64,000 bases of DNA from Volvox africanus (GCA_030268105.1 BSDZ01000086.1:2372501-2436500), one strand, 5' to 3'. Positions 1 through 19,927 are shown, numbered from the stretch's first letter. The notes: a model not told the origin generated them from the sequence alone. Program-made: numbers and translations.

Positions 1-285
1 AAGAAGGCGCGCGACGTCCTCGGCGAAGTCGCCCTGGGGGGATAGGCTTCTGTGTACCTCCGGGTAGGTTTCGATCGTGTGTTGGTATCGCATTCTGAGG
101 GTCTCTAGGCGTTGCAGGGTGAGGGTGCCCACGCATTTCCCTCTCGGGTCGTAGGCAAAGGCCACGTTCTCTTCGGCCGAGCTGCCCTCTTTGGTTAGCA
201 GTCCTATCTGGATTCGGTACTTTCCCGTGGGGCGCGTGTCCATGTATGGATTGCACGGCGCGGTCTCAAAGGTAGTGTTCGCTCG
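1..285 (-). pseudogene. LINE ORF2, C-terminal continuation running off the left edge
   Basis: The minus strand has an open frame from about 285 to base 1 that is one frame away from the end of the reverse transcriptase ORF at 266. It encodes about 94 residues without a stop, beginning near NTTFETAPCNPYMDT and containing KYRIQIGLLTKEG. I do not recognise a domain. It is most simply the rest of the same ORF2 after a one-base indel near 270-285. Whether it leads into a second, restriction-like endonuclease cannot be seen from this window. Confidence 0.5.
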
Positions 286-3200
286 AATAAGGCGTGCCCG
301 CTGGGTCTGCTCCAAGGGGGGGCGGGTCCCATCGGCCCTGCCGCTGGGGGGTCGTTAGATTGCTGTCGTTGGGTTTTGGGTATTTCGAGAGGGGGTTCGT
401 ACTCTGCGACCTCGTTTGCTCATATCTCTCCATCGCCTTTGGTCCGTTGGGCAACCTTCCGAGTTGTGTTGCGGGGATATCAGACGGCTCCCATATTACT
501 CTGCGGAAGTGGCGATCGTTCCGCGTGCCATAGAGACCTGTCACTGGCAAGAGCTGCTTGGGCACGTATCCCATACTGGCATAAGCGCCGACGATAGACA
601 TCGGGGTAATAGTGTCTTTCCAGCGAACTGTGTAGTATTGTTCATGGGTTGAGGTCGTATCCGCCCCAACTTTCCGTTTCTTGGGAGGTTTCACCTTTGA
701 GGGGACGGTGCGTTTTGTGATTGGGCCCGCGAGTATTTCCGCGATGTCCTCTGCGTCGTTGTATAGGTCGTAAACTATCTGTTGTTGCCCCGTTGTGTCC
801 TTTGCTTGTCCTTTTCCAGGCTTCCAGGGTATCCGGTCCTCCAGGATTTGATCGCGGGCAACCTTCCATCGAGGTCTCCACCATTGTGGGGTGAGGTGCT
901 CTGGTGGCTTCGGCGTCCCTGGTAGCGCTCCGGCCGGTTCGGGTGTAGGTGGGTTACCGGCGTATTTCTTAGCGGTGATGTTCCATTCAGCCCCTGTCGC
1001 ACCCGCGCCTGTGCTGGCGCGGGTGTGACATGGCGCTACCAGCGTGCAGTCAAGTCCCTTTTCAGCGAGGTATGCCAGCACGGGGTTTGGGGTGCCGGTT
1101 TCTCCTGGCACGGGGGTCATACCGATGTTTAGTGTGCGACGGGTTTGCCGCCTTGGCCCCTGGACGATAGGCCCGGGGGGGTTTCCTAGGTTGGGTACAC
1201 TCCTGCGGGTGTCTTTTTGCAGGGCTGCCATGACGCGTTTCGCTTCTATATACGATGTGCATTGAGGGGCCGGGTCTCGGAGTTGTGCGCCGTGGATAGC
1301 TGCAGTATCCGTTCTCACGTTGCTGTTGTCGCAGCGTGTATTGTTGTTGATGAAGTTCTGTTGCCGCTGATGGGCGGATCTTGTGCGTTTCCGTCCTATG
1401 CATGCTGGATCCGCAGGGCAGCTCGGCGGCGCTGGCGGGTCGCTCTTCGTGTCGTCTGGCTTGCTGTGGGGATGGTGTGGTTTCTGCGTGGTCGGAAGCC
1501 ACACGATAGGTGTATTACGACGTACATGCGGGTCGAGGGATGGTGCTAGTATTGGGTTGGGGAGACTTGATTTGTGCCGGAGGCCGGTGAACGGTGGGTC
1601 GCTGGGAATCTCGCGGGGGCGTCTGTCTTCCAGAGGTAGCACGGACGACCAGCAACGCGGGTCATGTGCCTTCGTGTGTGGGGCTTGGGGGAATTGGGCA
1701 CTTATAGCTAGGCTTAGTCGATTCAGGGCAATCTTGTGCCGGTGTTGCACCTTGCCCCGGGGGAAAAGCTTCTGGAGTTCGGTGGTGGTGATGAGGTGTT
1801 GTGTTGTGTTCTTGTCAATGAGCGCGTGCATGTCTAAGCCCAGCTCTGTTAAGGGGAGCAGGCACCGGAACGGCAGAGTTCCGGGCTTTGTGTCCTGCCG
1901 TGCGTTGATGACGGAGGCGGCCGTCATGAGAGTGTTTAGGGATGTGTTGTACGGCATCCCCTTGTCTGTGACCGTGATGCCGTGGTCTCGCGCCAGGGTC
2001 AGCTGTTTTAAGGTGGTGTAGAAGCTGCTCTCGCGTTTCGACATGTGCATCCTGGCGTCGGCCGCCAGACGACACTGCAGCTCAAGCATGGCTCTTGTCA
2101 CGACGCCTAGCCGGCCTTCATCGTTTAGGGATAAGACCAACGCGCGTACTGCCATGCGTACGTAGATCGGTAGCAGGGACCCAACTCCCAGTCCATACTG
2201 TTCCGTTGGTAGCAACACGGCACGTGTGGGGAAACTGGTGGGCAAGCCGTAGCAGCGTCGGGCTACGCGTGCTATCATCGCGTCCAAAAGTTTGATATCG
2301 TTAGGTGTGTATGCCATGGTGGGGAAGCTGTACGACACTACCGGTTGTATACAGGTCTGTATGATTCTGATGCATTGGTCCGGCGATGCTAGGGAGCCTT
2401 GAAGTAGGTCACCCTTGTCCCTCACCGTCTTGCAGACATGGGACATCTGTGCACTCCAGTTGAGGGTCATCGTCACATGCACTCCAAGGTATTTGTAGGG
2501 CTCCGTGGGGGGTAGGTACGGCACTGCCTGGCCGCTTATCTTGATTTTTTCCTCCAGGGCTGACTTGAGTGTGCGTGCACATGTGGGTCCGTTCAGGCCT
2601 CGGTCAGCCCAAGGCCTGTGATGTAGGATGCCCGTCACTGCGCTTTTTTTGTGGTTTACGTGCAGGCCCGCCCATTTTGAGTACAAGCTGATTTTGTCGC
2701 ATTGCACTTGTAGGTCTTGTGGGTTGTTGGTCATCACAGCGAGGTCGTCGGCGTATGCGGCTGAGCTTCCGTGGTATCTGGCGTTCAGGCTGTCAGAGAG
2801 GCAGCCGTATTTGTACCCTCGTCCGCCTGCATGGAGCCATCGGAGGAGTGGTTCGAGGAAGATGATGAATAGCACCGGCGAAAGCGTGTCTCCCTGAACC
2901 GTGCCGCGTTCAATCATTATTGGTGCTGTGTGGCCGTGCTCTGTCCGTATAGTGGTCCGTGCCTGGCTGTAGAGGTCCCGTACGACATAGATGAGGTCTT
3001 CGGGTAGCCCCAAGTCGTACATGATCTGTAGCAGCAGGTCGTGGTTGATGGTATTGAATGCCGAGGAGAAGTCGACATATAGCAAGTAGAGATCTTTGCG
3101 TGCGAGGCCAGCATCCTCAATTACATGGAGCAGGTTTTGGATTTGCCTTTCCGTGTTTCTGTACCGGAGGAACCCTTCTTGCGCCTCACTGAACAATGCG

Positions 3201-3490
3201 AGTTCGGGAGCGACGTCCCTGATGGACACTGTGACGAGGCTAGCCCATAGCTTATAAAGGGTGTTGGCGAGGGCAATGGGTCTCTTGTTGCTCAAGAGGA
3301 GCGCATCCCCTGCTTTCGGTAGGAAGACCGTGACGGATTCAGTCCATGTCTTTGGTGTGCGGGCCTGGACCCACATAACTTTCAGGAGGTCGTGGATGGT
3401 GGTCTGTAAGGTAGCAGGCAATGCCCTCAGCAGCTCGTTAGGTAGTCCATCTGGTCCCGGCGTCTTATTACGGGCTAGGTGTTGGATACA
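266..3490 (-). pseudogene. LINE ORF2 reverse transcriptase segment plus long C-terminal extension
   Basis: This is the polymerase that copies LINE RNA at the nicked target. The minus-strand frame opens near 3490 with the fingers motif ARNKTPGPDGLPNELL, followed by FLPKAGD...RPIALANTLYKL, GFLRYRNT, VDFSSAFNTINHDLL, GTVQGDTLSPVLF and the catalytic AYADDLAV (around 2740). After the RT and thumb (to about 1800) come some 500 residues rich in proline and basic residues that I cannot assign, including QYYTVRWKDTITP near 590. The segment is one frame away from the upstream ORF2 part, which meets a stop at 3475, so a single-base indel lies at about 3475-3490. A further shift near 270 separates it from the edge fragment. 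Confidence 0.88.
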
Positions 3491-4836
3491 TTTAAGTTGA
3501 ACGGGTCGGCGACGCTGCTAAGCAAGACTTTATCCGTGGCCTGTCTCGGGCTGGTTAGGGAGAAGGCGTCTGGTGCGGTGTTCTGCAGGAATGGGTACGA
3601 TCGTGGGATTTCCTCGGGGCGGTACCGTCCAGTCTTTGGGGCGCTAATGGGGGCGGCCTGCTTCTGGTAGTACTGGTGTACAGCTTCAAGGATGGATTCG
3701 GGTTCCGTGCACACTTTTCCCGAGACTGGGTGTTTCACCACAGGTAGGCCGCGTTCGAGTTCGTCTTTGCTGAAGATGCCTTGGTGAGCCCGACGAGGGC
3801 GTGTGGCGATCAGATGTTGGGTTCGGCGTCGCGCTACAGCTAAGTTTTTTCGGCGTTCTATTGTTAGCGCCTGTCGTATTTGACTGCCGACCCATCGGAT
3901 CGTGTCATGTAGTTGCTCCAGCAGGCCCCCCGCATCTTCGGGAGGTGTGTGGGTGCTGTTCAATGCCGGCCCATTAGGGCTTGTTGAGTTATTCTCGCAA
4001 TCAGGCTGTTGGTATCCAGGGGCGGCCTGCATCTGTAGTTCCCTTTCGTATTCGTGTTTGAGCCGGGTGTGTTCTCTGTGTAGCTTTTTTATTCCTCTAC
4101 TGACTGTGCGTTTGGTGTGTATTTTGCCCGTGTATGGCGGTTTCTGCGGGCACAGGTCTAGTAGGATATCTAGTCCCTTGTTAAGGGTTGTTTGAAGCAT
4201 TGCTGCCGCAATCTCTACATTGACTGCCGTGATGCTGTCGTGGTCACGAAGTAGTGTCATCAAGCGGGTGGCTGTCATAGCAGTGGGGTCCTCGGTGTGT
4301 TTCGCAATGCCAGCCTCAATCTCATGGACGGCTGGGCGGAGGTATTCCTGGAGGCTGAGAATGTCCGACGTGAGCAAGGCATCCATCTTTGATTGCGCAG
4401 CACGGATTGTGGTGTTCGGGACCGGTAGTATCACGTTTTTCCATTTAATTCGGACCCCGTCTCCGTCTTGGTTCTTTGGGATCGCCGGTCTCTTGGCGTC
4501 CCACAGGCGGATAGCGTCGGTGGGCAGGCGGGCATGAACGGGGTTATGATCGAAGTTTCCTCCGGCGACAGAAACAGTGCAGTACGCTTGTGGTGTGTTC
4601 CCGTTTGCAGGTGTCCCCGCTTCTATGCGCGCGTGTAGAGCGGGGCACATCAGGATATCATCTATTCGGCTTTGGTGTGTACAGTGTTCCTTGCTCCATT
4701 GTTTGAAGGACGGGTGGCGGGGGGAGCGGTTTTCAGGCACCGGTGTGAGCATGTTATCGGTGATGAATTTGAGGTGTAGTCGGTCTGCTGTGTCAAGCAG
4801 GCCTGTGCTACGGTCGTCAGGGTTCAAGATGGCCAT
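3475..4836 (-). pseudogene. LINE ORF2 middle segment: end of endonuclease and linker to RT
   Basis: The first residues complete the endonuclease: LHLKFITDNML, then HCTHQSRIDDILM (around 4660), which is the C-terminal Ser-x-Ile-Asp motif of APE-type endonucleases. The rest is a linker of roughly 380 residues with a basic, helical stretch (IKKLHREHTRLKHEYERELQ) typical of the region between endonuclease and RT in LINEs. It ends at a stop at 3475 where the RT motifs switch frame. At its start it is out of frame with the GDFNGHLEP endonuclease segment at about 4818-4828. The protein is 453 codons as it stands. Confidence 0.8.
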
Positions 4837-5340
4837 TAAAGTCTCCGGCCAGGATTACATGTTCCCCGTTATTCTTGGCCTGTCTTAGAACTGTCTGGCA
4901 GTGCGCGTATATGTTGGTCCGGACTAAGGTGTCTTCCGGGCAGTAGATGCCCAGCACGTGTAGGGGGGTACTTGCTGACGTGGAGATCTTGCATTGGCAC
5001 AGGTGCCCATGTAGCGGGAGCGGCAGTGGTATGTGTGTCACTTGTCCTGCACGGGTGTAACGGGCACCGATCGCAATTGCGACACCTGATGTGAAGCGTT
5101 CCTTGCCAGAGTTACGTGGTTTCAAACTGCAGTAAAGTCTGTATCCCTGCGGCTCTCGTTGTGTAGGGCGTCTTTCATCCATCCAGTGTGGTTGCTGGTT
5201 TTAGTTTCGGTTAGAACAATGATATCGGCATCCCATGTCCGCACATTACATAGTGTACTGAGGAAGTTCGTCCCCAGTCCTCGTACGTTGTGAGTGACGA
5301 TGTGTATATACCTGTGGTTTATTATATTGCGATTTCTGAG
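4817..5340 (-). pseudogene. LINE ORF2 N-terminal APE-type endonuclease
   Basis: This domain nicks target DNA to start target-primed reverse transcription. The frame opens just upstream of HIVTHNVRGLGTNFL (about 5305-5265), which resembles the first Asn motif of APE endonucleases. It continues with ADIIVLTETKTSNHTGW (the metal-binding Glu), then VLGIYCPEDTLVRTNIYAH, and ends with NNGEHVILAGDFNGH (about 4840). The order N...ET...GDFN, followed by SRIDD in the next segment, is the standard APE order. The frame overlaps the end of ORF1, whose stop is at 5322. An indel at about 4818-4828 disconnects it from the rest of ORF2. Confidence 0.82.
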
Positions 5341-7560
5341 GGGTTTGCGTTTTCCGGGTGTGAGAGTGTGGTGTTTCTTACGGGGGTGGTCAACAGTCTT
5401 GGGTGCTGGGCACTGGGTTCACTGACGTTCCCGCTTTTCCTTGTTGTGTGTTTCGTGTCCAGGGGGTGTTCAGCCCCTGCTGGGTTGGTGCGTTTCTTAG
5501 CTCGCCGTCGGAGATGGTCGGTGGTCATCAGCGGTTTGGATCTATTACATGGGGTATCTGTGGGTTGGGTATGCGGCGGGTTGTGCCCGGGGTGTTGCTC
5601 TTGGTGGGGGTGTTCACGTGGGTTGCCCTCTATGAGGGATGGGTGAGGTACAGCTGTCGGGTTGGGTGCTGGTGGGTGGTCGTTGTCCTGCTCGGTTGGC
5701 TGCGGTCGTGTTCGTGTTCCTGATGGCTTGGTTAGTGTTCTCCCTGTTTGGCGGGCTGGTTGTGCTGCACGCGGGTGTTTGATCTTCCGCCGTTTTTGGC
5801 CTTGTGGCGGTCTCGTTGTTGTACATGTGGTCTCGTTGGTTGTTGTTTGGGTCTCCGTATACTTGGTGTGAACTGTGCTCGCCCATGTGTCCGGGGGTGT
5901 TATGTCTCGCAGGTCCACATGTGTTGCCGTGGGTTCTGTGTGATGTCGAAGATTTAGGGTGTATATTGCGCCAGATTCACGCGGCCACTTGGCATTCTCG
6001 TCGCCAAGTTCCACAGGTTGCGTTTGTAGAGAGTCGTGGATGTACCACCGGTCCTTGTGTTTTCGTACTGCGATTGCGTGGCCTGTGAGGTGAACGAGGA
6101 AGCCCTAATTGCGTGCATGTTCTGGCAGTTGGTGTAGTACGCTGCTTAACGTCACGTTGGTTTTTATTTCCTGTCCGCTCCCTATGGAGGCAATATGCGG
6201 GTGTGCGGAGTCATTTCTTTGCTGTGTGGTTCGCACCGGCACGTTGTAGCGTAGGTATGGGTTAATTGCCAACGTTGAGAAGTTGCCTGTGTTTTGGTTG
6301 TGGGTTAGTCGCCATGTGGCGGCTGCATTGTGGAGTTCCCGGTCAGCCATGTGTTGCAGCATTGTACGACAGTATTGCAGTACGTGCTGTGGGTCAATGT
6401 ACGGTCCCCCTAGTAGGTTGTTTATGGCGTGGATCATGCAGAGCTCTTTCTGCTGTTGCTCGTGGTAAAGGGTGTCATCTGGGTTGTGCGGGTTTGTCAT
6501 TATCGGCCATGTGACTTGTTTTGATGGGGCCCCGGGTCCTGTTAGCAGCCACGCTCGTGTGTTGGTAAGGGTATGGGGTCGCTCGGTTCGCGCGATTTCA
6601 TCTTGTGGGCCCGCACATTGGGTGCTTTCCGTTCCTTCAGGGTGTCCCTCTGTCCCTGGAGCGGGGTCTCTATCCCAACTGGCAGTCGTTATCAGTGTAA
6701 CGATGAGGGTTATTGTGGTACCAAACATCGTGTTCTGCGGTATCGCCAAGCCGACTATCAGACAGATGTGTATCAGCCAGCTTGCATGTCCCTTTAGCCC
6801 TGGTATGTACTTCAGGCCTTTACCAATTGCGGGGATACTGATCGACAGAATGGGAACCGTTGGGGCTGCTGTGGCCAGCTGTACACATAGTGTGACCAGT
6901 GTGGCTGCTGACACCATTATCTGCCTAGTCGCCAATGGCTGCTGACCTGCACACTTGATTGTTTCAGCAACATAGATTGCGCAGGCGAGAGCCAGGTCTA
7001 TTGCTATGGGTACGGCGCTGGCTGCTATTCGTTTAGTGAAGTGTCGTAAACTCCAAATCAGTCCAACTGTTAGTAACGTTAAACGGATGGCTAAGTCCAG
7101 TGGTCTCAGTGCTACCGCACAGGCAAGGGGCGCTGACAGCATAGCCGCAAGTAGGATCACGTTGCCTGTCTGTTGCAGGAATCTCCCTTTGCTTCGATTC
7201 CACTGTCTTGCTGCTCTGTTGACTTTGTAGAGTGCATACGTTACCCCAAGGCCGGCAATGATACTGTACCCAATGAGGATCGTAATTTCGAGATCGTGCA
7301 GCAGCGCTTTGATGGTATGGGTTATTAGGTGCCCACCTACGCGCATGACATCCCCTGGCAGGTGCACACCGGTCGGTGTGCTTCTTCCCCGCATAACATA
7401 AGGCAGAAAGGCTTTCTGGATGCCGCGTGATGAGATCCGTGGGCTAGCTGATCCAAGCATCGTCCCTGCAGTCGAAGGTGGCGAGTTCTGGCGTGTGTAA
7501 TGCAGTTGTGGGGCATTCCCTGTACGGCCAAGGTTGTCCAGCATTCGCCCAGCAACGTTC
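5322..7560 (-). CDS. LINE ORF1: polytopic membrane protein with Josephin-like cysteine protease domain, one internal UAG
   Basis: The ORF is open from the M11 exon 2 sequence through to 6105 and, after one UAG at 6105-6107, continues in the same frame to 5322. Between about 7290 and 6680 it encodes five to seven hydrophobic helices (for example ILIGYSIIAGLGVTYALY and CLIVGLAIPQNTMF). From about 6465 it matches the Josephin (ataxin-3/MJD) deubiquitinase fold: YHEQQQKELC (Gln and nucleophile Cys, codon at 6438-6440), AINNLLGG, GNFSTLAIN, GHAIAVRKHKDRWYIHDS (catalytic His at 6078-6080, Asp at 6034-6036). The C-terminal 190 residues are low-complexity, Pro/Thr/Arg-rich. The true start codon is unknown because the frame is fused to host exon sequence. 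Josephin identity is by motif spacing; OTU-type proteases are the alternative. It lies directly upstream of the endonuclease, which marks it as the element's ORF1. Confidence 0.72.
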
Positions 7561-7883
7561 ACACCTCCTTGGGCGGTAGTAGTAGTAGAGTCATTTGTCG
7601 TCATCTCTTCCCCATCGGCATCGTCCGGTTGTGTCGGTCGTGATGATGATGAGCTGCTGCTGCCCGCAGCCTCGGCGGTGAATGTACTTCGCTCGCCACT
7701 GAGGCGAACGAGCTGGCCGGCGTACCACAGGGCCTCGGTTTCATCATCCAGGATCACTTCAGTGATACTGCCGCGTCTCTCCCGCAAAACTGTGGCTACG
7801 GTCGTTTCATCGCTCCTGTGCACGTCCAACTCACCTGTATGCATGCATGTATATATATATTCACATATGTATATATACATATC

Positions 7884-7932
<49 letters not shown>

Positions 7933-8292
7933 GCCCACAGTGTAACACCCAATACAATATACGCACGTATCTATTTTCACACGTACAATCGTTCTCACTC
8001 CCGCAGCACCTTCCAAGATGTCGACTTCCTTGGGAGCTGCATCAGCAGGAGGCGGGAGCCGAGGAGCTCTCCGTCGTCGCTGCCCAGCCCGGGTCCGCTG
8101 CTGCCGTCGAGGCTGCTGCTGATGATGAGGGGCCGCTGCATTGCGCAGTGCTGCTGCTGCTGTCGCCGAAACGCCGCCGTCGTCATTATCACTGGCATCA
8201 CAAATCGGCAAGACAGCTAAAGCCCCCAACAAGCAAAGCAATCCTAGGGCTACGAAAGCCAGCCCCGCTGTAGGCCTGCTGCTGACTACCAT
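7560..8292 (-). pseudogene. M11 (gametolysin-like) metallopeptidase gene E, 5' part, disrupted by LINE
   Basis: Exon 1 is 8292-8010 on the minus strand. It starts at MVVSSRPTAG with a hydrophobic signal segment (AFVALGLLCLLGALAVL) and ends VDILEG at a GT donor in phase 1. Exon 2 starts at 7834 after a CAG acceptor and reads GELDVHRSDETT...DDETEALWYAGQLVRL, the same opening as exon 2 of genes A, B and C. After a Ser-rich stretch (about 7600-7650) the sequence changes to LINE ORF1. The rest of the gene, including the zinc site, must lie beyond the LINE and outside the window. The intron (7835-8009) is only 175 bp and contains a TATACA microsatellite. It is head to head with gene A. As it stands it cannot make a peptidase. 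Confidence 0.8.
7850..7951. repeat. (TATACA)n microsatellite abutting a short repeat-family end
   Basis: About 80 bases of TATACA-type repeat lie in intron 1 of gene E. They abut CGCCCACAGTGTAACACCC (7932-7950), the conserved terminal motif of the dispersed repeat called R1 below, here in inverse orientation and truncated. Confidence 0.75.
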
Positions 8293-9448
8293 TATATATG
8301 ATTCCTGGCGCGGGTGCGGGTGCCGGTGCGTATGAAGTGACGGATGCGTGTGAAGTGATGCGTAGCGGAAAAAACGTATAAGTACTATTTTGGCCAATAT
8401 TACTATTATTGATAGCGTTCGTGCGTACGAGGTTCGACGCACGCCGGTCGCACCAGCTCCGTCCTCGCTCGAATCGGTAAGGTATATCTAATAATGATGA
8501 TATATATAGGACAGATGCATGCAGGACGATATTTGGACCTAATAATGATTCATTATTCCGAGCCTAATAACAGAATTATTTGCGTGTATACTTGGCCGTG
8601 GCAGTACATAAAGCCAAAAATGCAGGTTGTTATCCTAGGTCTATATATTGTATGTTACGGTATGTAATCCACTAATCATCTTCTTGCGCTTCGCTCCCAG
8701 CTTGAAACGCACGGATACGTGCGTTCGCAAACAAAGCGTTATTATCTTAATACTGAGACGTCCAGCAGATGATTTAAGCTGCTTGGTATTTGTCGTACTT
8801 ACGCCTTATCGACTTATGTATCTCGCAGGAAAACACTGGTAGTCTATCCCGCCCGCTGTTGGCCAGCCAGTGATCGGTCCACCTCACAAAAGCCCCGCGT
8901 ACGCGCTTTCTTCGAATCCTTTTCGGAGGTTAAGTGATTCACGAGGATAATTGGAAGGTGCTGTTTCACATAGCCTGATACGAGGTGACTGGCAAGGAAT
9001 GGGCGAACGTGGAGCGGCACCTACCGAGAGCGCGACAGGCAGGTACGCACGTACCGCAAGGGCGGGCATGGAGGGTTTCTATACATATATATGTATTTAT
9101 TTCTCCGTACATATATATATATATATATCATATGAAGTTATGATCAGTAAATAATCATGAGTTCATCACTTGCTTGAAGGCCATGCGCACACGCATCGAG
9201 CACCTACTGAAAGCAATCAACGAATGAAGGATGTACAATATATCTTCATTATTTCAAATTGGGAGCCTGCGGCAAATATGAAAATTGCCTTGTTTGTGAG
9301 TGCGTCAATACGTATGATGCTTCAAAGTCAACGTGAAAGCTAAAGTTATGTGTTTTATGGCTGTAATAACCTGTACGTAATAACCGTCTGTAACCGCTGC
9401 TAACCGAGCGGGCAAGCAAACGCCCGAACGGTATCAGTAAGGGACCTT

Positions 9449-9489
<41 letters not shown>

Positions 9490-10799
9490 GGGCGTGTGTG
9501 TGTGTGCGCTTGTGTAATATGTGTGTATGTGATGTAATGTATGTGTGTGTGTTGACAGATATCTGAGCGAGACTTCGAGCGAGCAAGACCTTGCATGTAA
9601 CACGCTTGGTCGGGGGCCCACTACATGGACCAGAGCAGCAGGTAAAACATTGACCAAGAAGCAGGTAATCATTTAACACTGGTAATATTGGACTGACGTA
9701 CCAAATAACTGGATAAAAGGACATTTATTCAACGAAGCAAGTTACACCATGACCAATAGGGACCAATCAACCATAACAATGTCCATAAGAGAAAGCGCAT
9801 ATCTTATAGTAAATAAAAGGTGTAGACCTTTCAAAGCGTACATATTTCAAGGCCTTTGTTTGCCAATTGGTTAGTTACAGGCAGCGTATCTGCAAACGTG
9901 GTAGTCGCTCGGCTTCCTAACCGTCACCGGCCGTCTGACCGTCTATAAATGTCATCATGTAACGGTTTTGATGGCTTTAACGGTTTTGATGGCATTGCTG
10001 CAGGTCGATGGAGATGGATGGGGAGAAATATGTGGGGGCCTAAGATTGATTTCGCAAACGGTCCGGAAGCACCACCCAATCCTGTCGTACTTCATGGGTA
10101 GAAGGAATTGACAGTACGGCAGGTCTTTGAAAGTGCCAAATGTTAAGTGCTTTTCAGTTTTCTTTCGCCGTCATAGAACTACGGCATTACACATCCGTCC
10201 GACCTGAGAAAGAGTCGCGCGGAGATGTCGGTGTCATCCTCACGGAATTCCCAGCCTATAACCCAACATACAAGCAGCCATCAACGCACTTTCATTTGAA
10301 TATACCAGCGATACCAATACCGATACCATAACAGCTCAAACCAAAGACAGCTACACAAACATACTGCCATCACCTCCGCAGTCAGGATTTGCTGAATATT
10401 AAAATATATAAACATTAAAAATCGTCCCGGAACTTCCAAACTTCAGGCAGGTGCATGTAACTAAGGGCACATTTCTTATAAGGAATGCTTAGATTTAATT
10501 ATTGCCACATTGCTTATGTCGGCTATCAATATAACGGTACGCGGAGAGGCGCATGTCATGATCGGATCGGAAACTAACGGGCGTCCGTTAAAATCTCTTG
10601 CTCTAAAAAATGACGGTTCAAGAATTATGCACTTTTGGCTAGGAAAGTATAGGTTCATTTGATGAATATATAGGTTAAGTTTTGGATATCAGTATCTTGC
10701 TGTAAAGTGCACAGTTATTGCGGCATGCGTGTGCTTCATCTTCATTCATTTAAACGTCGTCTCCGGACAGTTTATCAAAAGCGCCTGGTAATCGTTTTG
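8293..10799. other. Intergenic region between divergent M11 genes E and A
   Basis: I see no supportable coding region in these 2.5 kb. The stretch is AT-rich and holds a TA run (9105-9130), a CA/TA/GT microsatellite (9449-9560) and a short tandem duplication of GGTTTTGATGGC (9963-9992). Because the flanking genes point away from each other it should contain both promoters. Open frames here are short and low-complexity. Confidence 0.6.
9449..9560. repeat. Compound (CA)n/(TA)n/(GT)n microsatellite
   Basis: A CA run (about 26 bases) is followed directly by a TA run and then an interrupted GT-rich run, so the ends are partly self-complementary. Frames crossing it give only TH and CV repeats. Confidence 0.85.
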
Positions 10800-10806
10800 T
10801 ATAAAA
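10800..10806 (+). promoter_or_regulatory. Candidate TATA box of gene A
   Basis: TATAAAA lies 40 bases upstream of the chosen ATG at 10846, which would place transcription start just before the ATG. This is a motif match only. Confidence 0.4.
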
Positions 10807-10845
10807 GCCTGAGATCCGAATATATAGAACGTATATAAATGTAAC

Positions 10846-19207
<8,362 letters not shown>

Positions 19208-19880
19208 TTAAAAACTCCCATCGTAAGGCGAACGTACGGACCAAAATAAGCCCGCAGGCGGTCCATCTATCTACGGCAGGAGGTAGCCATAGGCAGGGCG
19301 TCCCTGCCTGCTGGCGGCTCCTGGCTTCGTTCCGTGCGTGCGTGTAACTCCTACTCGCTCCATCCCCCGCACCTGTTTTGGAGTTGCAAGTAAAGCTACA
19401 GCAGTCCCCCCCGCTCACGCGCTCATCCAAAGCTCTGCATGCATGCGTTTCTTATTGTATGCAATGCATACTTGCCATGTATGTATATATATATATATAC
19501 ATGTATATGTATATACATACATGCATATGCCTGCCTGCATACATGCGTATGCGGCTTCTCATTACAGAAGACAAGTTAGTTCTTGGACGAGAGACCGGGA
19601 ATGCCGTACAACTATGCCTATATAAGGCCTTTTGGAAAGCTCTTTTCGGCATCTGCCGTTTTCCTTTTTTCCTTTATAAGTATGCATGCAGCAGCTGTGG
19701 CGGTAGTTGGGGGGCCCCGTCGTCCTGCCTGCTGCCGGCGTTTACAACGATAGCATAAAGCAAGCGCGCGCAGGCTGTGAATACATACTAAAACACATAC
19801 ATATATATTCATAGGTACTTAGCATCGAGGGCTGCCACACGCGCGCGAGATAGATGACGTTTTGTCGATCATGCAACATG

Positions 19881-19927
<47 letters not shown>

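Larger units (their letters stand above)
1..7570 (-). mobile_element. LINE (APE-type non-LTR retrotransposon), 3' end outside the window
   Basis: Reading leftwards on the minus strand, ORF1 (about 7560-5322) is followed by ORF2, which starts in an overlapping frame near 5330 and carries an APE-type endonuclease, a reverse transcriptase and a long C-terminal extension still open at the window edge. No LTRs flank it. The 5' end lies within exon 2 of an M11 peptidase gene, somewhere near 7560-7600; it cannot be fixed because the ORF runs through the junction and the target-site duplication is off the left edge. ORF2 has three apparent frameshifts and ORF1 one stop, so this copy looks inactive unless some are assembly errors. 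Two-endonuclease LINEs (Dualen/RandI) are known from Chlamydomonas; the extra C-terminal region here could fit that group, but the second endonuclease is not visible. Confidence 0.9.

Noticed and set aside
1383..2021. Plus-strand ORF of 212 codons
   Set aside because: It is antisense to the C-terminal extension of LINE ORF2 and has no recognisable domain.
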